NCBI RefSeq assembly: GCF_016482785.1
Contig: NZ_JAEMXM010000015.1
Coordinates: 33,264-97,263, forward strand
DNA from: Paenibacillus alkalitolerans
GTDB taxonomy: Bacteria; Bacillota; Bacilli; Paenibacillales; YIM-B00363
DNA length: 64,000 nt
Direction: 5' to 3'
Part shown: one piece after another, positions 25,845 to 35,002 of the stretch
Layout: every line of letters begins with the position of its first letter
Numbering within the stretch: the first letter of the stretch is position 1
Made by a program: the position numbers and the translations under genes
Notes under the pieces: generated by a model
Databases searched by the model: none
What the model was told of the DNA's origin: nothing
Seen by the model: only the letters and a program-made list of their open reading frames with translations

Positions 25845-26521
25845 TACGCCTTCTCCTTCAACATATACCCGACGCCGCGAACCGTGTGTATGTACCGGTC
25901 GCATCCGGACACGGCCAGCTTTTTTCTTACATAGTGCACGTATACGTCGATTACGCCTGGCCCCGCATCCGAATCGATCCCCCACACCCTGTCGAGCATC
26001 TGCTCTTTCGTTAAAATCTGCTCCCGGTTAAGAAGCAAATACTCAAGCAGCTCGAATTCTTTCAGCGTCAACTTGAGCGGTTTCCCGTCGGCATACCCTT
26101 CCATCGTTTGCCGCCTCACGCCGATTTTCCCGTATGCAAGCTCCCCGTCAAGCGCCGCTTGCGACTGCCTGCGAATGAGCGCCCGCGTTCGCGCCAGCAG
26201 CTCCGGAACGGCAAACGGTTTGACCAAATAATCGTCGGCTCCGGTATCGAGCCCTTTCACCCGGTCTTCCACACTGTCTCTTGCCGTAAGCAGCAAAATC
26301 GGCATCTTTATTCCTTTGCCCCTCAGCTTTCGCAGCACCGACAATCCGTTCATGCCCGGCAGCATGATATCTATGATCATCATGTCGTGAATGCGCTGTT
26401 CGGCCATGTAAAGCCCGTCGATCCCATTCTCAGCTTCGTCGACCTGGTACGCTTCTTCCTTCAGCACCGTAACCACCGCATCAAGCAGCGGCCGGTCGTC
26501 TTCCACCACAAGGATTTTCAA
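25844..26521 (-). CDS. OmpR/PhoB-type response regulator
   Basis: 225 aa from a TTG at 26521 (AAGGGG 8-9 nt upstream); an ATG at 26560 would add 13 residues. Receiver domain with acidic pocket VVEDD, phospho-Asp in MMIIDIMLPGMNGL and Lys in GADDYLVKPFAVPEL; C-terminal winged helix with LTLKEFELLEYLLLNREQILTKEQMLDRVWG and YVHYVRKKL. It probably controls the downstream exporter unit, of which it is the first gene. Confidence 0.93.
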   Translation of the reverse strand: MKILVVEDDRPLLDAVVTVLKEEAYQVDEAENGIDGLYMAEQRIHDMMIIDIMLPGMNGLSVLRKLRGKGIKMPILLLTARDSVEDRVKGLDTGADDYLVKPFAVPELLARTRALIRRQSQAALDGELAYGKIGVRRQTMEGYADGKPLKLTLKEFELLEYLLLNREQILTKEQMLDRVWGIDSDAGPGVIDVYVHYVRKKLAVSGCDRYIHTVRGVGYMLKEKA

Positions 26522-26604
26522 AATGGCACGCCCCTTTACACTTCGTTCCTGCGGCACCATTTTACTCCATAAACCTTAAATTTAGCTTAGAGGCCGGCAC
26601 AAAT

Positions 26605-26631
26605 AAAAAAAAGACACCGTTCAAGGTGTCT
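26605..26631 (-). terminator. Rho-independent terminator
   Basis: On the minus strand AGACACC/GGTGTCT with a TTGAAC loop and a T7 run. The stop codon of the 26621-27430 lipoprotein gene is inside the hairpin. Confidence 0.9.
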
Positions 26632-27430
26632 CATACCACACGATATCTTCGAACATCTTATTTACCCGGGGCACGAAGCCTTCCTCCCAATCCTCATTAT
26701 ATTGGACAGTGACGCGATAAACACGGTCGCCGTGCTTAAATATGGAGACGATTCCCAAGAGGTGGTGTCCGTCTTCATTTTGCTTTGTGATAAAGAATTC
26801 GATATCGGACATGGCAAAACTGTTCGGTGAGTCACCGGTTCTCTCGCTAATCTCATAGCCTTCGCTCTGGAGGGATTGCTTCGCCTCCTCCGTTTGTTCC
26901 TCCACTGTCGTCCGCGTTCCCTTGCTCGGTGAGAAAAATTGTACTTTCGCGTCCTCGTTTTTCTTTCCGGCGAAATTCGCGATTACGGTCAACGAATCCC
27001 CGTCCTGGCCTGAACCGGCCCCTTCAACAAGAAGATCATTCGAAATATACGTTGAAAATTGCAGCGCCGGATTGTCGTGAAGCGTAAACTCTAACTTTTC
27101 CGGCATTCCCTCCAGTTCGATTGTGTCGGTTTTCGTTTCGGGCCGGTTTTTTGCAGCGTTGTCGCTGTCCGCGGCGCCGGTTGAACCGTCTTCGCCGCCA
27201 TCGCCTTTGCCGGAAGACACCGTTTCATCCGGGTTATCTGAAGTTTGTCCGTCCGTCTGTTGTTCGTCATTGTTTGCAGCCGGTAGCTCGTTGCCGGTTG
27301 CCTGCTTCTCGTCTCCGGATTGGGCCTGCTCCGCATTCCCTGTGCCGCCCTCATTCCCCGTATTCCCCAGGCAACCGCTCAGTGCGATCATCAACATTAT
27401 CAACGTAATGATCCATGCAATGTTCTTCAC
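26621..27430 (-). CDS. Lipoprotein of unknown function
   Basis: 269 aa from a GTG at 27430 (GGGGTGA 7 nt upstream). Signal IAWIITLIMLMIALSGC ends in a lipobox Cys near residue 20. A low-complexity stretch of about 90 residues rich in Asn, Gly, Asp, Glu and Gln follows, then a globular domain of about 150 residues (EGMPEKLEFTLHDNPALQFSTYISNDLLVE... RVTVQYNEDWEEGFVPRVNKMFEDI). No known family. It lies directly upstream of the regulator-led exporter unit, but its own terminator separates them. Confidence 0.75.
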   Translation of the reverse strand: MKNIAWIITLIMLMIALSGCLGNTGNEGGTGNAEQAQSGDEKQATGNELPAANNDEQQTDGQTSDNPDETVSSGKGDGGEDGSTGAADSDNAAKNRPETKTDTIELEGMPEKLEFTLHDNPALQFSTYISNDLLVEGAGSGQDGDSLTVIANFAGKKNEDAKVQFFSPSKGTRTTVEEQTEEAKQSLQSEGYEISERTGDSPNSFAMSDIEFFITKQNEDGHHLLGIVSIFKHGDRVYRVTVQYNEDWEEGFVPRVNKMFEDIVWYETP

Positions 27431-27725
27431 CTGAAGCTCACCCCAAATCATTGATCTGCTGCCTTACAATGTTGAAAACGACTTTGGCGAGGAAAAGGTT
27501 GCATGTTTAACCTGGTATTTTCTGGTTTTATTTACTTTCTCTTATCGAACCGTTTCGCCGGATTGAATTTCAAATTGGGCCGCACCAAATCGGCGACCGG
27601 GCTCACCCGCGAACAAACTAGAATACCGCCTTGCGGCCGTCACCGGTTCGAGCACTATCGGAATATTTCGGCTAGCAAGCCTTTTATGCGCTGTTTCGGG
27701 CTTCCGAAATTATTACGCTGATTCC

Positions 27726-28292
27726 CGTACGCACACTCTCCCCTAGCCTCAGACCGTCTGATTCTTCGTTCTGATGCTCTCCCCGGCTTCACCTTCCGTA
27801 TTCGCCCCTTGCGCACACTATCCCTGTTACTCATAGGTGGATCGACCGTACATTCCACGGAATAGGCATCACTTATTTGCAGGCTTATTGGGACGAGTTT
27901 TGCTTTCGGCTCAATCAGACGTATCGCAACAATTCGGTCATAGACGCTTTGTTCGCGGTCTGTATGTCCTCTCAGGCGGGGAGAAACTAGATCGTCACTT
28001 GGTTTCGCGCTGCCTCGTTTCTGGCAGCAACCTTTGCATTTTCTGAACGACAGGGATAGTGTCCGCAAGGGAGAGAGTGTGTGTGTATGTGAGTTAGAGA
28101 GAGTCTGTGTGTGTTAGAGAAAGAGTGTGTGTGAGTATGAGTTAGAGAGAGTCTGTGTGAGTAAGAGAGAAAGAGTGTGTGTGGCTGTGTGAGTTAGAGA
28201 GAGTACTGTGTGTGTGTTAGTATTGCGAGGGAGCCGCCGCCAATTTGCTGTGGGGCATAGGGATAGGACTGCAAAGGGGAGTCGAAAAAGAA
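27726..28292. repeat. Intergenic repeat element, copy 1
   Basis: The roughly 1 kb between 27431 and 28442 has no convincing gene. 27726-27835 matches 51518-51627, 28040-28071 matches 51706-51736 and about 28218-28292 matches 51738-51816. Each copy carries two direct boxes of the type GCGCACACTATCCC (27729, 27811) and one inverted box GGGATAGTGT-CGCAAG (28051). Between the inner boxes this copy has about 220 bp, copy 2 only about 90 bp. A GT/GA-rich simple repeat (28072-28218) is present here only. Could be a non-autonomous mobile element or a structured transcript. Confidence 0.7.
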
Positions 28293-28388
28293 GTCATTGC
28301 CCATTCGGTCAATCGCCTTAACTGAACCATGGGGATAGCGCTCATAAGGGAATTCGATACGGATATCACGGCGGATACGCTTATCACG

Positions 28389-28426
28389 AAAAAAAAAGCG
28401 GCACCCGGAGCACCCCCGGATACCGC
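28389..28426 (-). terminator. Rho-independent terminator
   Basis: Minus strand: GCGGTATCCGG pairs with CCGGGTGCCGC (two wobble pairs) followed by a T9-10 run, 17 nt after the sugar-binding protein gene. Confidence 0.9.
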
Positions 28427-28442
28427 ACCTTAAACCTGCAAA

Positions 28443-29477
28443 TTACTCGTAAAGCACAGCTTTGATTTCTTCGCTGTCGATGTTCGACTTGTCGTACCAG
28501 AAGAACCCCGTGTCGATCGACTTCGGTACTTCTTCGCCTTTGACCGCTTGAACGGCCGCCTTCACCGTCTCATAGCCGATGCCGATCGGATTTTGCGTGA
28601 TCGCGCCGGCCATCGTACCGGCCTTGATCGCGTCGATTTGCGCTTTGCCGGAGTCGTAGCCGATAACAACTACCTTGCCTTGCATTTGCATCTCGGTTAC
28701 AGCGTTCAACACGCCGATCGCCGAGCCTTCGTTTGCGCCGAAGAATCCTTTCAGATTCGGATGCGCCTGCATAATCGCCTTCGCCAAGTCGGTCGATTTC
28801 AGGTGGTCCCCGCCGCCGTATTGAATGTCGACGACTTTAATGTTCGGATATTTCTCTTTCATCGTGTTGACGAATCCGTCGCGGCGGTCGATACCCGTGC
28901 GGCTCGTTTGGTCGTGCACGATAACCGCCACTTCACCTTCGCCCCCGATCAATTCCGCCATCTTGTCGGCTGCAAGGCCGGCGGCGGCAACGTTGTCCGT
29001 AGCGGCGGTTCCGAGCGGAATGTCGCTGTCAACGCCGGAGTCGAACGCGATGACCGGAATGTTCGCATCCTTCGCTTGCTGCAGCAGCGGGATGGACGCC
29101 TGGCTGTCCAATGCCGCAAACCCGATAGCGCTCGGCTTCTTGTCAAGCGCGACTTGAAGCATCTCAAGCTGCTTGTCGACTTGCTGCTCCGTCTCCGGAC
29201 CTTCGAATGTGATTTCCACATCGAACTCTGCAGCCGCCTTCTCCGCGCCCTGCTTCACCGCTTGCCAGAACTGATGCTGAAACCCTTTGGAGATGATCGG
29301 AATATACAGCTTATCGCCCGAGCCGCCATCATTGGAGGCAGTTTCACTGGAACTCGAACCCGATTCCGAACCGGACCCGGATGACGCGTCCGAGTTACCG
29401 GACGTGGCCGCCGAACCGCACGCGCTCAACGCGACGATCGCCATCAGAAGCAGAAGCACTATTGAAAGCTTTTTCAT
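28443..29477 (-). CDS. Sugar-binding lipoprotein of a ribose-type ABC importer
   Basis: 344 aa. Lipobox IVALSAC, a Ser/Gly-rich linker of about 35 residues, then a periplasmic-binding protein 4 domain (LacI-like sugar binding): YIPIISKGFQHQFWQAVKQGAEKAAAEF, VIAFDSGVDSDIPLGTAATDNVAAAGLAADKMAEL, VVVIGYDSGKAQIDAIKAGTMAGAITQNPIGIGYETVKAAV. This is the RbsB/CUT2 class. It is the third gene of a cassette ATPase-permease-binding protein. The sugar cannot be named from sequence; the upstream YesMN pair suggests induction by it. Confidence 0.92.
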   Translation of the reverse strand: MKKLSIVLLLLMAIVALSACGSAATSGNSDASSGSGSESGSSSSETASNDGGSGDKLYIPIISKGFQHQFWQAVKQGAEKAAAEFDVEITFEGPETEQQVDKQLEMLQVALDKKPSAIGFAALDSQASIPLLQQAKDANIPVIAFDSGVDSDIPLGTAATDNVAAAGLAADKMAELIGGEGEVAVIVHDQTSRTGIDRRDGFVNTMKEKYPNIKVVDIQYGGGDHLKSTDLAKAIMQAHPNLKGFFGANEGSAIGVLNAVTEMQMQGKVVVIGYDSGKAQIDAIKAGTMAGAITQNPIGIGYETVKAAVQAVKGEEVPKSIDTGFFWYDKSNIDSEEIKAVLYE

Positions 29478-29554
29478 TTGTAAACTCCCCCTGTAAAATG
29501 TGTGTTTTGTATATAATCTCCGCTTGGGAGACCATACCGCGTGTCAAACAAGCA

Positions 29555-30577
29555 TCAAGCCTTCTTACGCCGCAAAATGTCCGCATACACCGCAAGCATG
29601 ATGACGAACCCGACAACGACCGTCTGCCATTCTTGCGGCACCGAGAGGATGCGCAGGCCGTTCGTCAACACGCTCATGATCAATGCTCCGATCACGGTGC
29701 CGACGATCGTGCCTTTGCCGCCGCTGAGCGACGTTCCGCCGATGACGACGGCCGCAATCGCTTCCAGCTCGTAGCCCATGCCGAGCGCCGGCTGCGCCGA
29801 ATTCAGCCGCGAAGCCATCAGAAGGCCCGCAATCCCGGTAAACGCACCGGTAATCGTGTAGATGACAATCTTCCAGTAGTTCACGTTTACGCCGGACAAG
29901 CGGGCGGCTTCTTCGTTGCTGCCGATCGCGAAGTTGTTCCGGCCGATGATCGTCTTCGACAAGATGACGCTTCCGATAATCGCAAGTACGAAGAATATAA
30001 GCACGGCGTTCGGAATCTTAAAGCCCGGAATAATCTGTCCGATAAACGAACCGAGCGAAATATTCGAAAATCCCGGAGAGTTCGTGAAGTAAATCGGCTT
30101 CGTGCCGGAGATGACCAGCGCCAACCCTTTGGCAACCATCATCATGGACAGCGTGGCGATGAACGGCGGAATTTTCATCTTCGCCACGGCCAATCCGGAG
30201 ATCAGCCCGCACAAAGCGCCGGTCAATATGCCGCCGAGTATGCCGAACGGCACGAACACCCCGAATACGTCGATGAACGCCGGCACTCCCCATTGGGTGA
30301 TGATGACCCCCGTCATTACGGCGCTTAACGTCATCACCGTGCCGACAGACAAATCGATGCCGCCCGTAATAATGACGAACGTCGAACCCAACGCGAGCAC
30401 TCCGATGACGGCCGTTGACAGCAAGATGCCCATGATATTTGAAAATTGGAAAAAGTTGCCCGAAGATAGCGAAAACACGAGAATCAAAATTATTAAGCTG
30501 CCGAATGCGAGAAATTGTTGGAACAACCCGGACCCGGACCTGATAGACACAGGTTTTTCGACTGCGACGGTTTTCAT
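29555..30577 (-). CDS. Ribose-type ABC transporter permease
   Basis: 340 aa, nine to ten membrane segments. The family signature is ALGSTFVIITGGIDLSVGTVMTLSAVM (residues about 62-88) and GYELEAIAAVVIGGTSLSGGKGTIVGTVIGALIMSVLTNGL near the C-terminus, as in RbsC. Start at the ATG at 30577 with AGGGGGGAG upstream; the open frame extends into the ATPase gene without meaning. 23 bp separate it from the ATPase gene. Confidence 0.93.
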   Translation of the reverse strand: MKTVAVEKPVSIRSGSGLFQQFLAFGSLIILILVFSLSSGNFFQFSNIMGILLSTAVIGVLALGSTFVIITGGIDLSVGTVMTLSAVMTGVIITQWGVPAFIDVFGVFVPFGILGGILTGALCGLISGLAVAKMKIPPFIATLSMMMVAKGLALVISGTKPIYFTNSPGFSNISLGSFIGQIIPGFKIPNAVLIFFVLAIIGSVILSKTIIGRNNFAIGSNEEAARLSGVNVNYWKIVIYTITGAFTGIAGLLMASRLNSAQPALGMGYELEAIAAVVIGGTSLSGGKGTIVGTVIGALIMSVLTNGLRILSVPQEWQTVVVGFVIMLAVYADILRRKKA

Positions 30578-30600
30578 CTGGCTCCCCCCTGCTTTTTCAC

Positions 30601-32100
30601 TTAACCCACCCGCTGGGTGGCGTAGCTCATAATCGTCTCTTGGGACACGTTGTCGTTGACCATCTCCCCGGTCACTCTGCCCTCGCACATGACAAGAATG
30701 CGATGGCTCAGCCGGAGAATCTCGGGCAATTCCGAGCTGATCATAATGATCGACTTGCCTTCCCGCGCCAAGCTGTCCAGCAGCTTGTAAATCTCGCTCT
30801 TCGCCCCGACGTCGATGCCCCGCGTCGGTTCGTCGAAGATAAGAATGTCGCAGTCGCGCGTCAGCCATTTGCCGATGATCACTTTCTGCTGATTGCCCCC
30901 GGACAAAAACTTGATCGGTTGATGAATGCCCGGCGTCTTCACCTTGAGCTCCTCAACCACCTTCTCCGCCACCCGCGAAATACCGCCGTCGTCCATCCAT
31001 CCGGCGCCGGCAAATCTCCGCAGCGACGCCACCGCCACGTTCGCCTTGACATCCATATCGAGCAGGCAGCCGAATTGTTTCCGGTCCTCCGACAAATATC
31101 CGATGCCGTGCCGAACCGCATGGTGCGGACTGCCGATTTGCACCTTCTTGCCGTGCACGAATATTTCCCCGGCATCGATCGGATCCGCCCCGAAGACGGC
31201 CCGTGCCGTTTCCGTACGTCCCGCTCCGACAAGACCGGCAATGCCGAGAATTTCGCCTTTCCTCAGCTGGAAGCTGACATCCTTCAACACATTGCCCCGG
31301 CTGAGCCCTTTTACCTCCAGCACAACTTCTTGGCTTCCGCTCCACTGCTCGGCGCTCGAAGTATGGTAGATCGCCCGCCCGACCATCATCGAGATGATTT
31401 GGTCGACCGTAACCTCGTTCGTCATGACCGTATCGATGTAGCTTCCGTCCCTCATCACCGTAATGCGGTCGCATATGCGCTTCAATTCCGCCATACGGTG
31501 GGAGATGTACACGATGCCTACTCCCTTGTCGCGCAGCCGCTCGATCATCCGGAACAGTTCTTCAATCTCCGCGTCGCTGAGCGCCGCCGTCGGCTCGTCC
31601 ATGATCAGCACTTGCGACTCGTACGAAATCGCTTTCACGATTTCCACCATCTGCTGCTTGGCGACGGTCAAGTCACCCACCAGCGCGCGCGGGTCCAGAT
31701 CTAAGTTCATCTGATCAAACAACGCTTTCGCTTGTTCGTTCATCTTTTTCTCGTCCAAAAATAATCCGAACGCCGTTCTCGGCTCGCGGCCGAGAAAGAT
31801 ATTTTGTGCGACCGTTAAATCCGGAGCCAGATTCAGTTCTTGGTGAATCATGCCGATTCCAAGCTGCTGAGCCGATTTGGGATCCGCGATATGAACTTCA
31901 TTGCCTCTATAAACGATCCGGCCTTCATCCTTCTGATACACGCCGGTCAACACTTTCATCATCGTCGATTTACCGGCGCCGTTCTCGCCGACAAGCGCAT
32001 GAACTTCGCCGGAAAGCAGTTCGAATTTGCAATTCTTCAACGCATGCACGCCGGCAAAACGCTTCTCGATCCCCTCCATGCTTACTAAAACCTCTCTCAT
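30601..32100 (-). CDS. Ribose-type ABC transporter ATPase (dual domain)
   Basis: 499 aa with two nucleotide-binding halves, as in RbsA/MglA. First half: Walker A GENGAGKST, Walker B VLIMDEPTAALSD. Second half: degenerate Walker A GLVGAGRTETA, signature FLSGGNQQKV, Walker B ILIFDEPTRGIDVGAK. It powers the adjacent permease. A cre-like palindrome lies 60 bp upstream, suggesting carbon-catabolite control of this three-gene block separately from the regulators. Confidence 0.94.
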   Translation of the reverse strand: MREVLVSMEGIEKRFAGVHALKNCKFELLSGEVHALVGENGAGKSTMMKVLTGVYQKDEGRIVYRGNEVHIADPKSAQQLGIGMIHQELNLAPDLTVAQNIFLGREPRTAFGLFLDEKKMNEQAKALFDQMNLDLDPRALVGDLTVAKQQMVEIVKAISYESQVLIMDEPTAALSDAEIEELFRMIERLRDKGVGIVYISHRMAELKRICDRITVMRDGSYIDTVMTNEVTVDQIISMMVGRAIYHTSSAEQWSGSQEVVLEVKGLSRGNVLKDVSFQLRKGEILGIAGLVGAGRTETARAVFGADPIDAGEIFVHGKKVQIGSPHHAVRHGIGYLSEDRKQFGCLLDMDVKANVAVASLRRFAGAGWMDDGGISRVAEKVVEELKVKTPGIHQPIKFLSGGNQQKVIIGKWLTRDCDILIFDEPTRGIDVGAKSEIYKLLDSLAREGKSIIMISSELPEILRLSHRILVMCEGRVTGEMVNDNVSQETIMSYATQRVG

Positions 32101-32159
32101 CGGGTCACCTCTCCCTCCAGCTCGAGTTGCGCGTCGCAGTATTCATTTTACTAGGCTAT

Positions 32160-32173
32160 TGTAAGGGCTTACA
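32160..32173. promoter_or_regulatory. cre-like palindrome (CcpA)
   Basis: TGTAAGGGCTTACA differs from the ideal TGTAAGCGCTTACA at one central base. It lies in the 128 bp between the membrane-anchored sugar-binding gene and the ATPase gene, both on the minus strand, where a second promoter for the importer would be expected. Confidence 0.5.
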
Positions 32174-32228
32174 TAGAATATTTTTTTGAGATGGTCGAAA
32201 ATTTTACGATTTTGTGTCTGAAAAAAAA

Positions 32229-33227
32229 CTACTGATCCACAAAGGGAAACAGCAGCTTCTGATTTTCTTCGGTATATATGTTGTCTTTGGATATCATAAT
32301 GGACCCGGTGTCGATGACCGGCGGCACCTTCTCGCCGTTGAGCGCCTGCAAGGCGGTTTTCACGCTCAAGTACCCCATGTTGAAAGGCCGTTGGATAACC
32401 GTAGTCTGCATGATGCCCTCTTCAAGCAGCTTCACCTCGTCAACGGAGCTGTCGAAGCCGACCAGCTTTACGGTGCCCGCGAGCCCCAATTCGCGAATGG
32501 CCTTGCCGGCTCCGACCGTCGACGCTTCATTCAACCCGACGATGCCCGAGAGGTCCGGATGTTCGGTGAGCAGCCGCTTCATCGTTTCGTACGCCTTCTG
32601 TTCAATGCCGTCACTGTAAAAGGTGCCCACGATCTCGATGTTGTCATAAGCGCCAAGCGCCTCCCGCACGCCCCGCTCCCGTTCGATCTGGGTCGACGTG
32701 TCTTTCACGTAGCTGCTGATCGCCACCTTCGAAGGGCCGCTGAGCAAGTCCGCCATCGCTTGGCCGGCTTTCTTCCCGGCTTCGACGTTGTCCGTTGCGA
32801 TTAAGCTGAGCGGCACATCGCTCTTGAGGCTCGAGTCGACGGTCAGCAGCACGATTCCGGCATCTTTTACTTTCTTGGCGACGGGAACGAGCAGATTCAT
32901 ATCCGTCGCGGCCAACACGATGGCGTCGGGCTTCTCCTCGATCGCTTGCTCCACTATGGCGATCTGCCCTTGAATATCGGACTCGGACGGCGGACCGACG
33001 ACATCGGCCTCGACTCCGAACTCCTTCGCGGCTGCCCGGACGCCGTCTCCCAGCACCTGCCAAAACTCCATGCTGTCCTCCGTAACCTTAATGACGACGG
33101 CAATTTTCTTCGGCTTCGTCACCAGCTGATCGCGGAACACCTTCGTACCAAATACCGCGGCTGCCGCAATCAGCACGGACAGGCATGCCAGAATAATCGC
33201 GCGCCTTTTTAGCATCCGTCCGGCCAT
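32229..33227 (-). CDS. Membrane-anchored sugar-binding protein, probable sensor partner
   Basis: 332 aa. The N-terminal hydrophobic segment (AIILACLSVLIAAAAVFGTKVF) has no lipobox Cys at its end, so it is likely an uncleaved anchor. The rest is a LacI-like periplasmic binding fold: KKIAVVIKVTEDSMEFWQVLGDGVRAAAKEFG, PDAIVLAATDMNLLVPVAKKVKDAGIVLLTVDSS, LIATDNVEAGKKAGQAMADLL, VKLVGFDSSVDEVKLLEEGIMQ. It starts 17 bp after the sensor kinase gene, so it may present the sugar to the kinase, as in other YesM-type three-component systems. This is inference from order and anchor. Confidence 0.85.
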   Translation of the reverse strand: MAGRMLKRRAIILACLSVLIAAAAVFGTKVFRDQLVTKPKKIAVVIKVTEDSMEFWQVLGDGVRAAAKEFGVEADVVGPPSESDIQGQIAIVEQAIEEKPDAIVLAATDMNLLVPVAKKVKDAGIVLLTVDSSLKSDVPLSLIATDNVEAGKKAGQAMADLLSGPSKVAISSYVKDTSTQIERERGVREALGAYDNIEIVGTFYSDGIEQKAYETMKRLLTEHPDLSGIVGLNEASTVGAGKAIRELGLAGTVKLVGFDSSVDEVKLLEEGIMQTTVIQRPFNMGYLSVKTALQALNGEKVPPVIDTGSIMISKDNIYTEENQKLLFPFVDQ

Positions 33228-33244
33228 AACTCTCCCTCCTCTCG

Positions 33245-35002
33245 TTATTCAACTTTAGGGAAGCGGATAACGACGGTCGTTCCTTCCCCCGGAACGCTTT
33301 CGAAAGACAAGCCGTACTCGGGTCCGAAATACAGATGCAGCCGGCGATGCACATTCCGGACGCCGACCCCGCGCCCGCCGTCTTGTTCCGGTTCCGCAAC
33401 GAGCAGCTTGCGGAGCTTCTCTTCATCCATGCCGACACCGTTATCGGTTACGATCAACCGGATGTCCCGCTCCGTCTCTTCCGAACGGATCGTAATCGTG
33501 CCCGGACCTCGCTTGTTCTTTATGCCGTGATAAATCGCGTTCTCCACGATCGGTTGCAGCACGATCTTAATCGTCTTGTAATGCATCAATGCTTCCTCGG
33601 CGTAAATATGGAAATCCAGTTTGTCTTTGTAGCGCATTTTTTGAATCGTCAAGTAATTGAATATATGCTCCATTTCCGTCCGGACCGGAACAAGCTCTTC
33701 CCCTTTGCCGATCGATGCGCGAAACAGCTTGGCGAGCGCGGACGTCATGAGCACGACCTCCTCCGATTTCTTGCTCTCGGCCATCCACACGATCGAATCC
33801 AGCGTATTGTACAGGAAATGCGGATTGATTTGCGCCTGCAGCGCGTTCAGCTCGCTCTTTCGTTTAAACTCCTGCTCCCGCACGATTTGCGACATGAGCT
33901 CCTTGATTTTGCCGACCATAATGTTAAACGCTCTGGCCAGGCGGGCGATTTCCTTCGTATTTCCGACCGGCACCTGGATGTCGAAGTTGCCTTTCTCCAC
34001 CTCTTTCATATGCTCCTGCAGCTGTCTGATCGGCTTGGACAACAGTCCCGACAGGAAGACAGAGAGAAGAATAGCGACAATAATGCAAAATGCCCCCAAC
34101 GCAATGAACAACGTCCGCATTTCCGCTTTATTGCTGACGAGCTCGTCGATATACGACACCCCGACGATTTTCCAGCCGAAGCCGGAATCACGCACCGTGT
34201 ACATCCGGCTGTGACCGCCTTCGTCGGTCATAATGCTGCCGTTGCCGACGGCCAGCACCTCATCGATCAATTCCGTCTTCAAATTGCTGTAAATAAGCTG
34301 CTGCTGCGGATGATACACGATGTTGCCGCCGCGGTCGACGATGAACAAATAGCCGCGCTGCCCGAGATTGATGTCGCTGAATATGTCGTTGATAACGCTG
34401 AAATTCAAATCGACGAGCAATATTCCGAGCCTGCGGTCCCCTTCTCTGCTCTTGAGCTCTCTGCTTAGTGAAACGACCCATCTGTATTCGTCTTGAAAGA
34501 TCGGCTGCACATGCGATGAAGAAATGACGTTCCCGCCTTGAGTCTCCTGCGCTTTGCGGTACCAGGACAGCGAAGAGATGTCGACATGCGGATTCAGCTC
34601 GGCGTCTTTCCTGCCTAACACGTACTGGCCGTTATATCCGAACACGTTGATGGAGGCGATATCGGTGCGCGATACGAGAATCGAATGGAAAAATTCCGAT
34701 ATTTTCTCCTCGTAATTTTTTTCTTCCGTCAAGCTGCCGAACTTCCTCTTCGACAAATACTCCTGAATGTCGCGGTTGTTCGCGGCCAAGTCGGAAATGT
34801 CCTCCATGCTTGTCACATACGTCCGTATATTCGCGTTGACCTGTTTAATCAGTTCCGACGTATACTCTTCCGCATTTTTCTGGACCGACTCCTCGTACAA
34901 ATAATACGAAACGAAGCTCATCGTGAGTATCGTTAACAAGATAAGCAGCACGAAGGCGAGCGCGATATGGGATTGAATGCTTTTAAAGCGCCAGCCGTTC
35001 AC
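33245..35002 (-). CDS. YesM-type sensor histidine kinase
   Basis: 585 aa. Membrane span near residues 13-33 (IALAFVLLILLTILTMSFVSYYL), an external dCACHE-like domain of about 260 residues, second span ALGAFCIIVAILLSVFLSGLL, HAMP (KPIRQLQEHMKEVEKGNFDIQVPVGNTKEIARLARAFNIMVGKI), then His_kinase with ELNALQAQINPHFLYNTLDSIVWMAE and an HATPase with NAIYHGIKNKRGPGTITI and VTDNGVGMDEEKL. It pairs with the YesN-like regulator that overlaps it by 4 bp. Confidence 0.93.
   Translation of the reverse strand: MNGWRFKSIQSHIALAFVLLILLTILTMSFVSYYLYEESVQKNAEEYTSELIKQVNANIRTYVTSMEDISDLAANNRDIQEYLSKRKFGSLTEEKNYEEKISEFFHSILVSRTDIASINVFGYNGQYVLGRKDAELNPHVDISSLSWYRKAQETQGGNVISSSHVQPIFQDEYRWVVSLSRELKSREGDRRLGILLVDLNFSVINDIFSDINLGQRGYLFIVDRGGNIVYHPQQQLIYSNLKTELIDEVLAVGNGSIMTDEGGHSRMYTVRDSGFGWKIVGVSYIDELVSNKAEMRTLFIALGAFCIIVAILLSVFLSGLLSKPIRQLQEHMKEVEKGNFDIQVPVGNTKEIARLARAFNIMVGKIKELMSQIVREQEFKRKSELNALQAQINPHFLYNTLDSIVWMAESKKSEEVVLMTSALAKLFRASIGKGEELVPVRTEMEHIFNYLTIQKMRYKDKLDFHIYAEEALMHYKTIKIVLQPIVENAIYHGIKNKRGPGTITIRSEETERDIRLIVTDNGVGMDEEKLRKLLVAEPEQDGGRGVGVRNVHRRLHLYFGPEYGLSFESVPGEGTTVVIRFPKVE

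Noticed and set aside
27503..27721. 72-codon plus-strand frame
   Set aside because: No ribosome site and no protein character; it ends at the border of the repeat element.
28072..28218. CRISPR-like array
   Set aside because: The repeats are short dinucleotide-type units without unique spacers; no cas genes are present.
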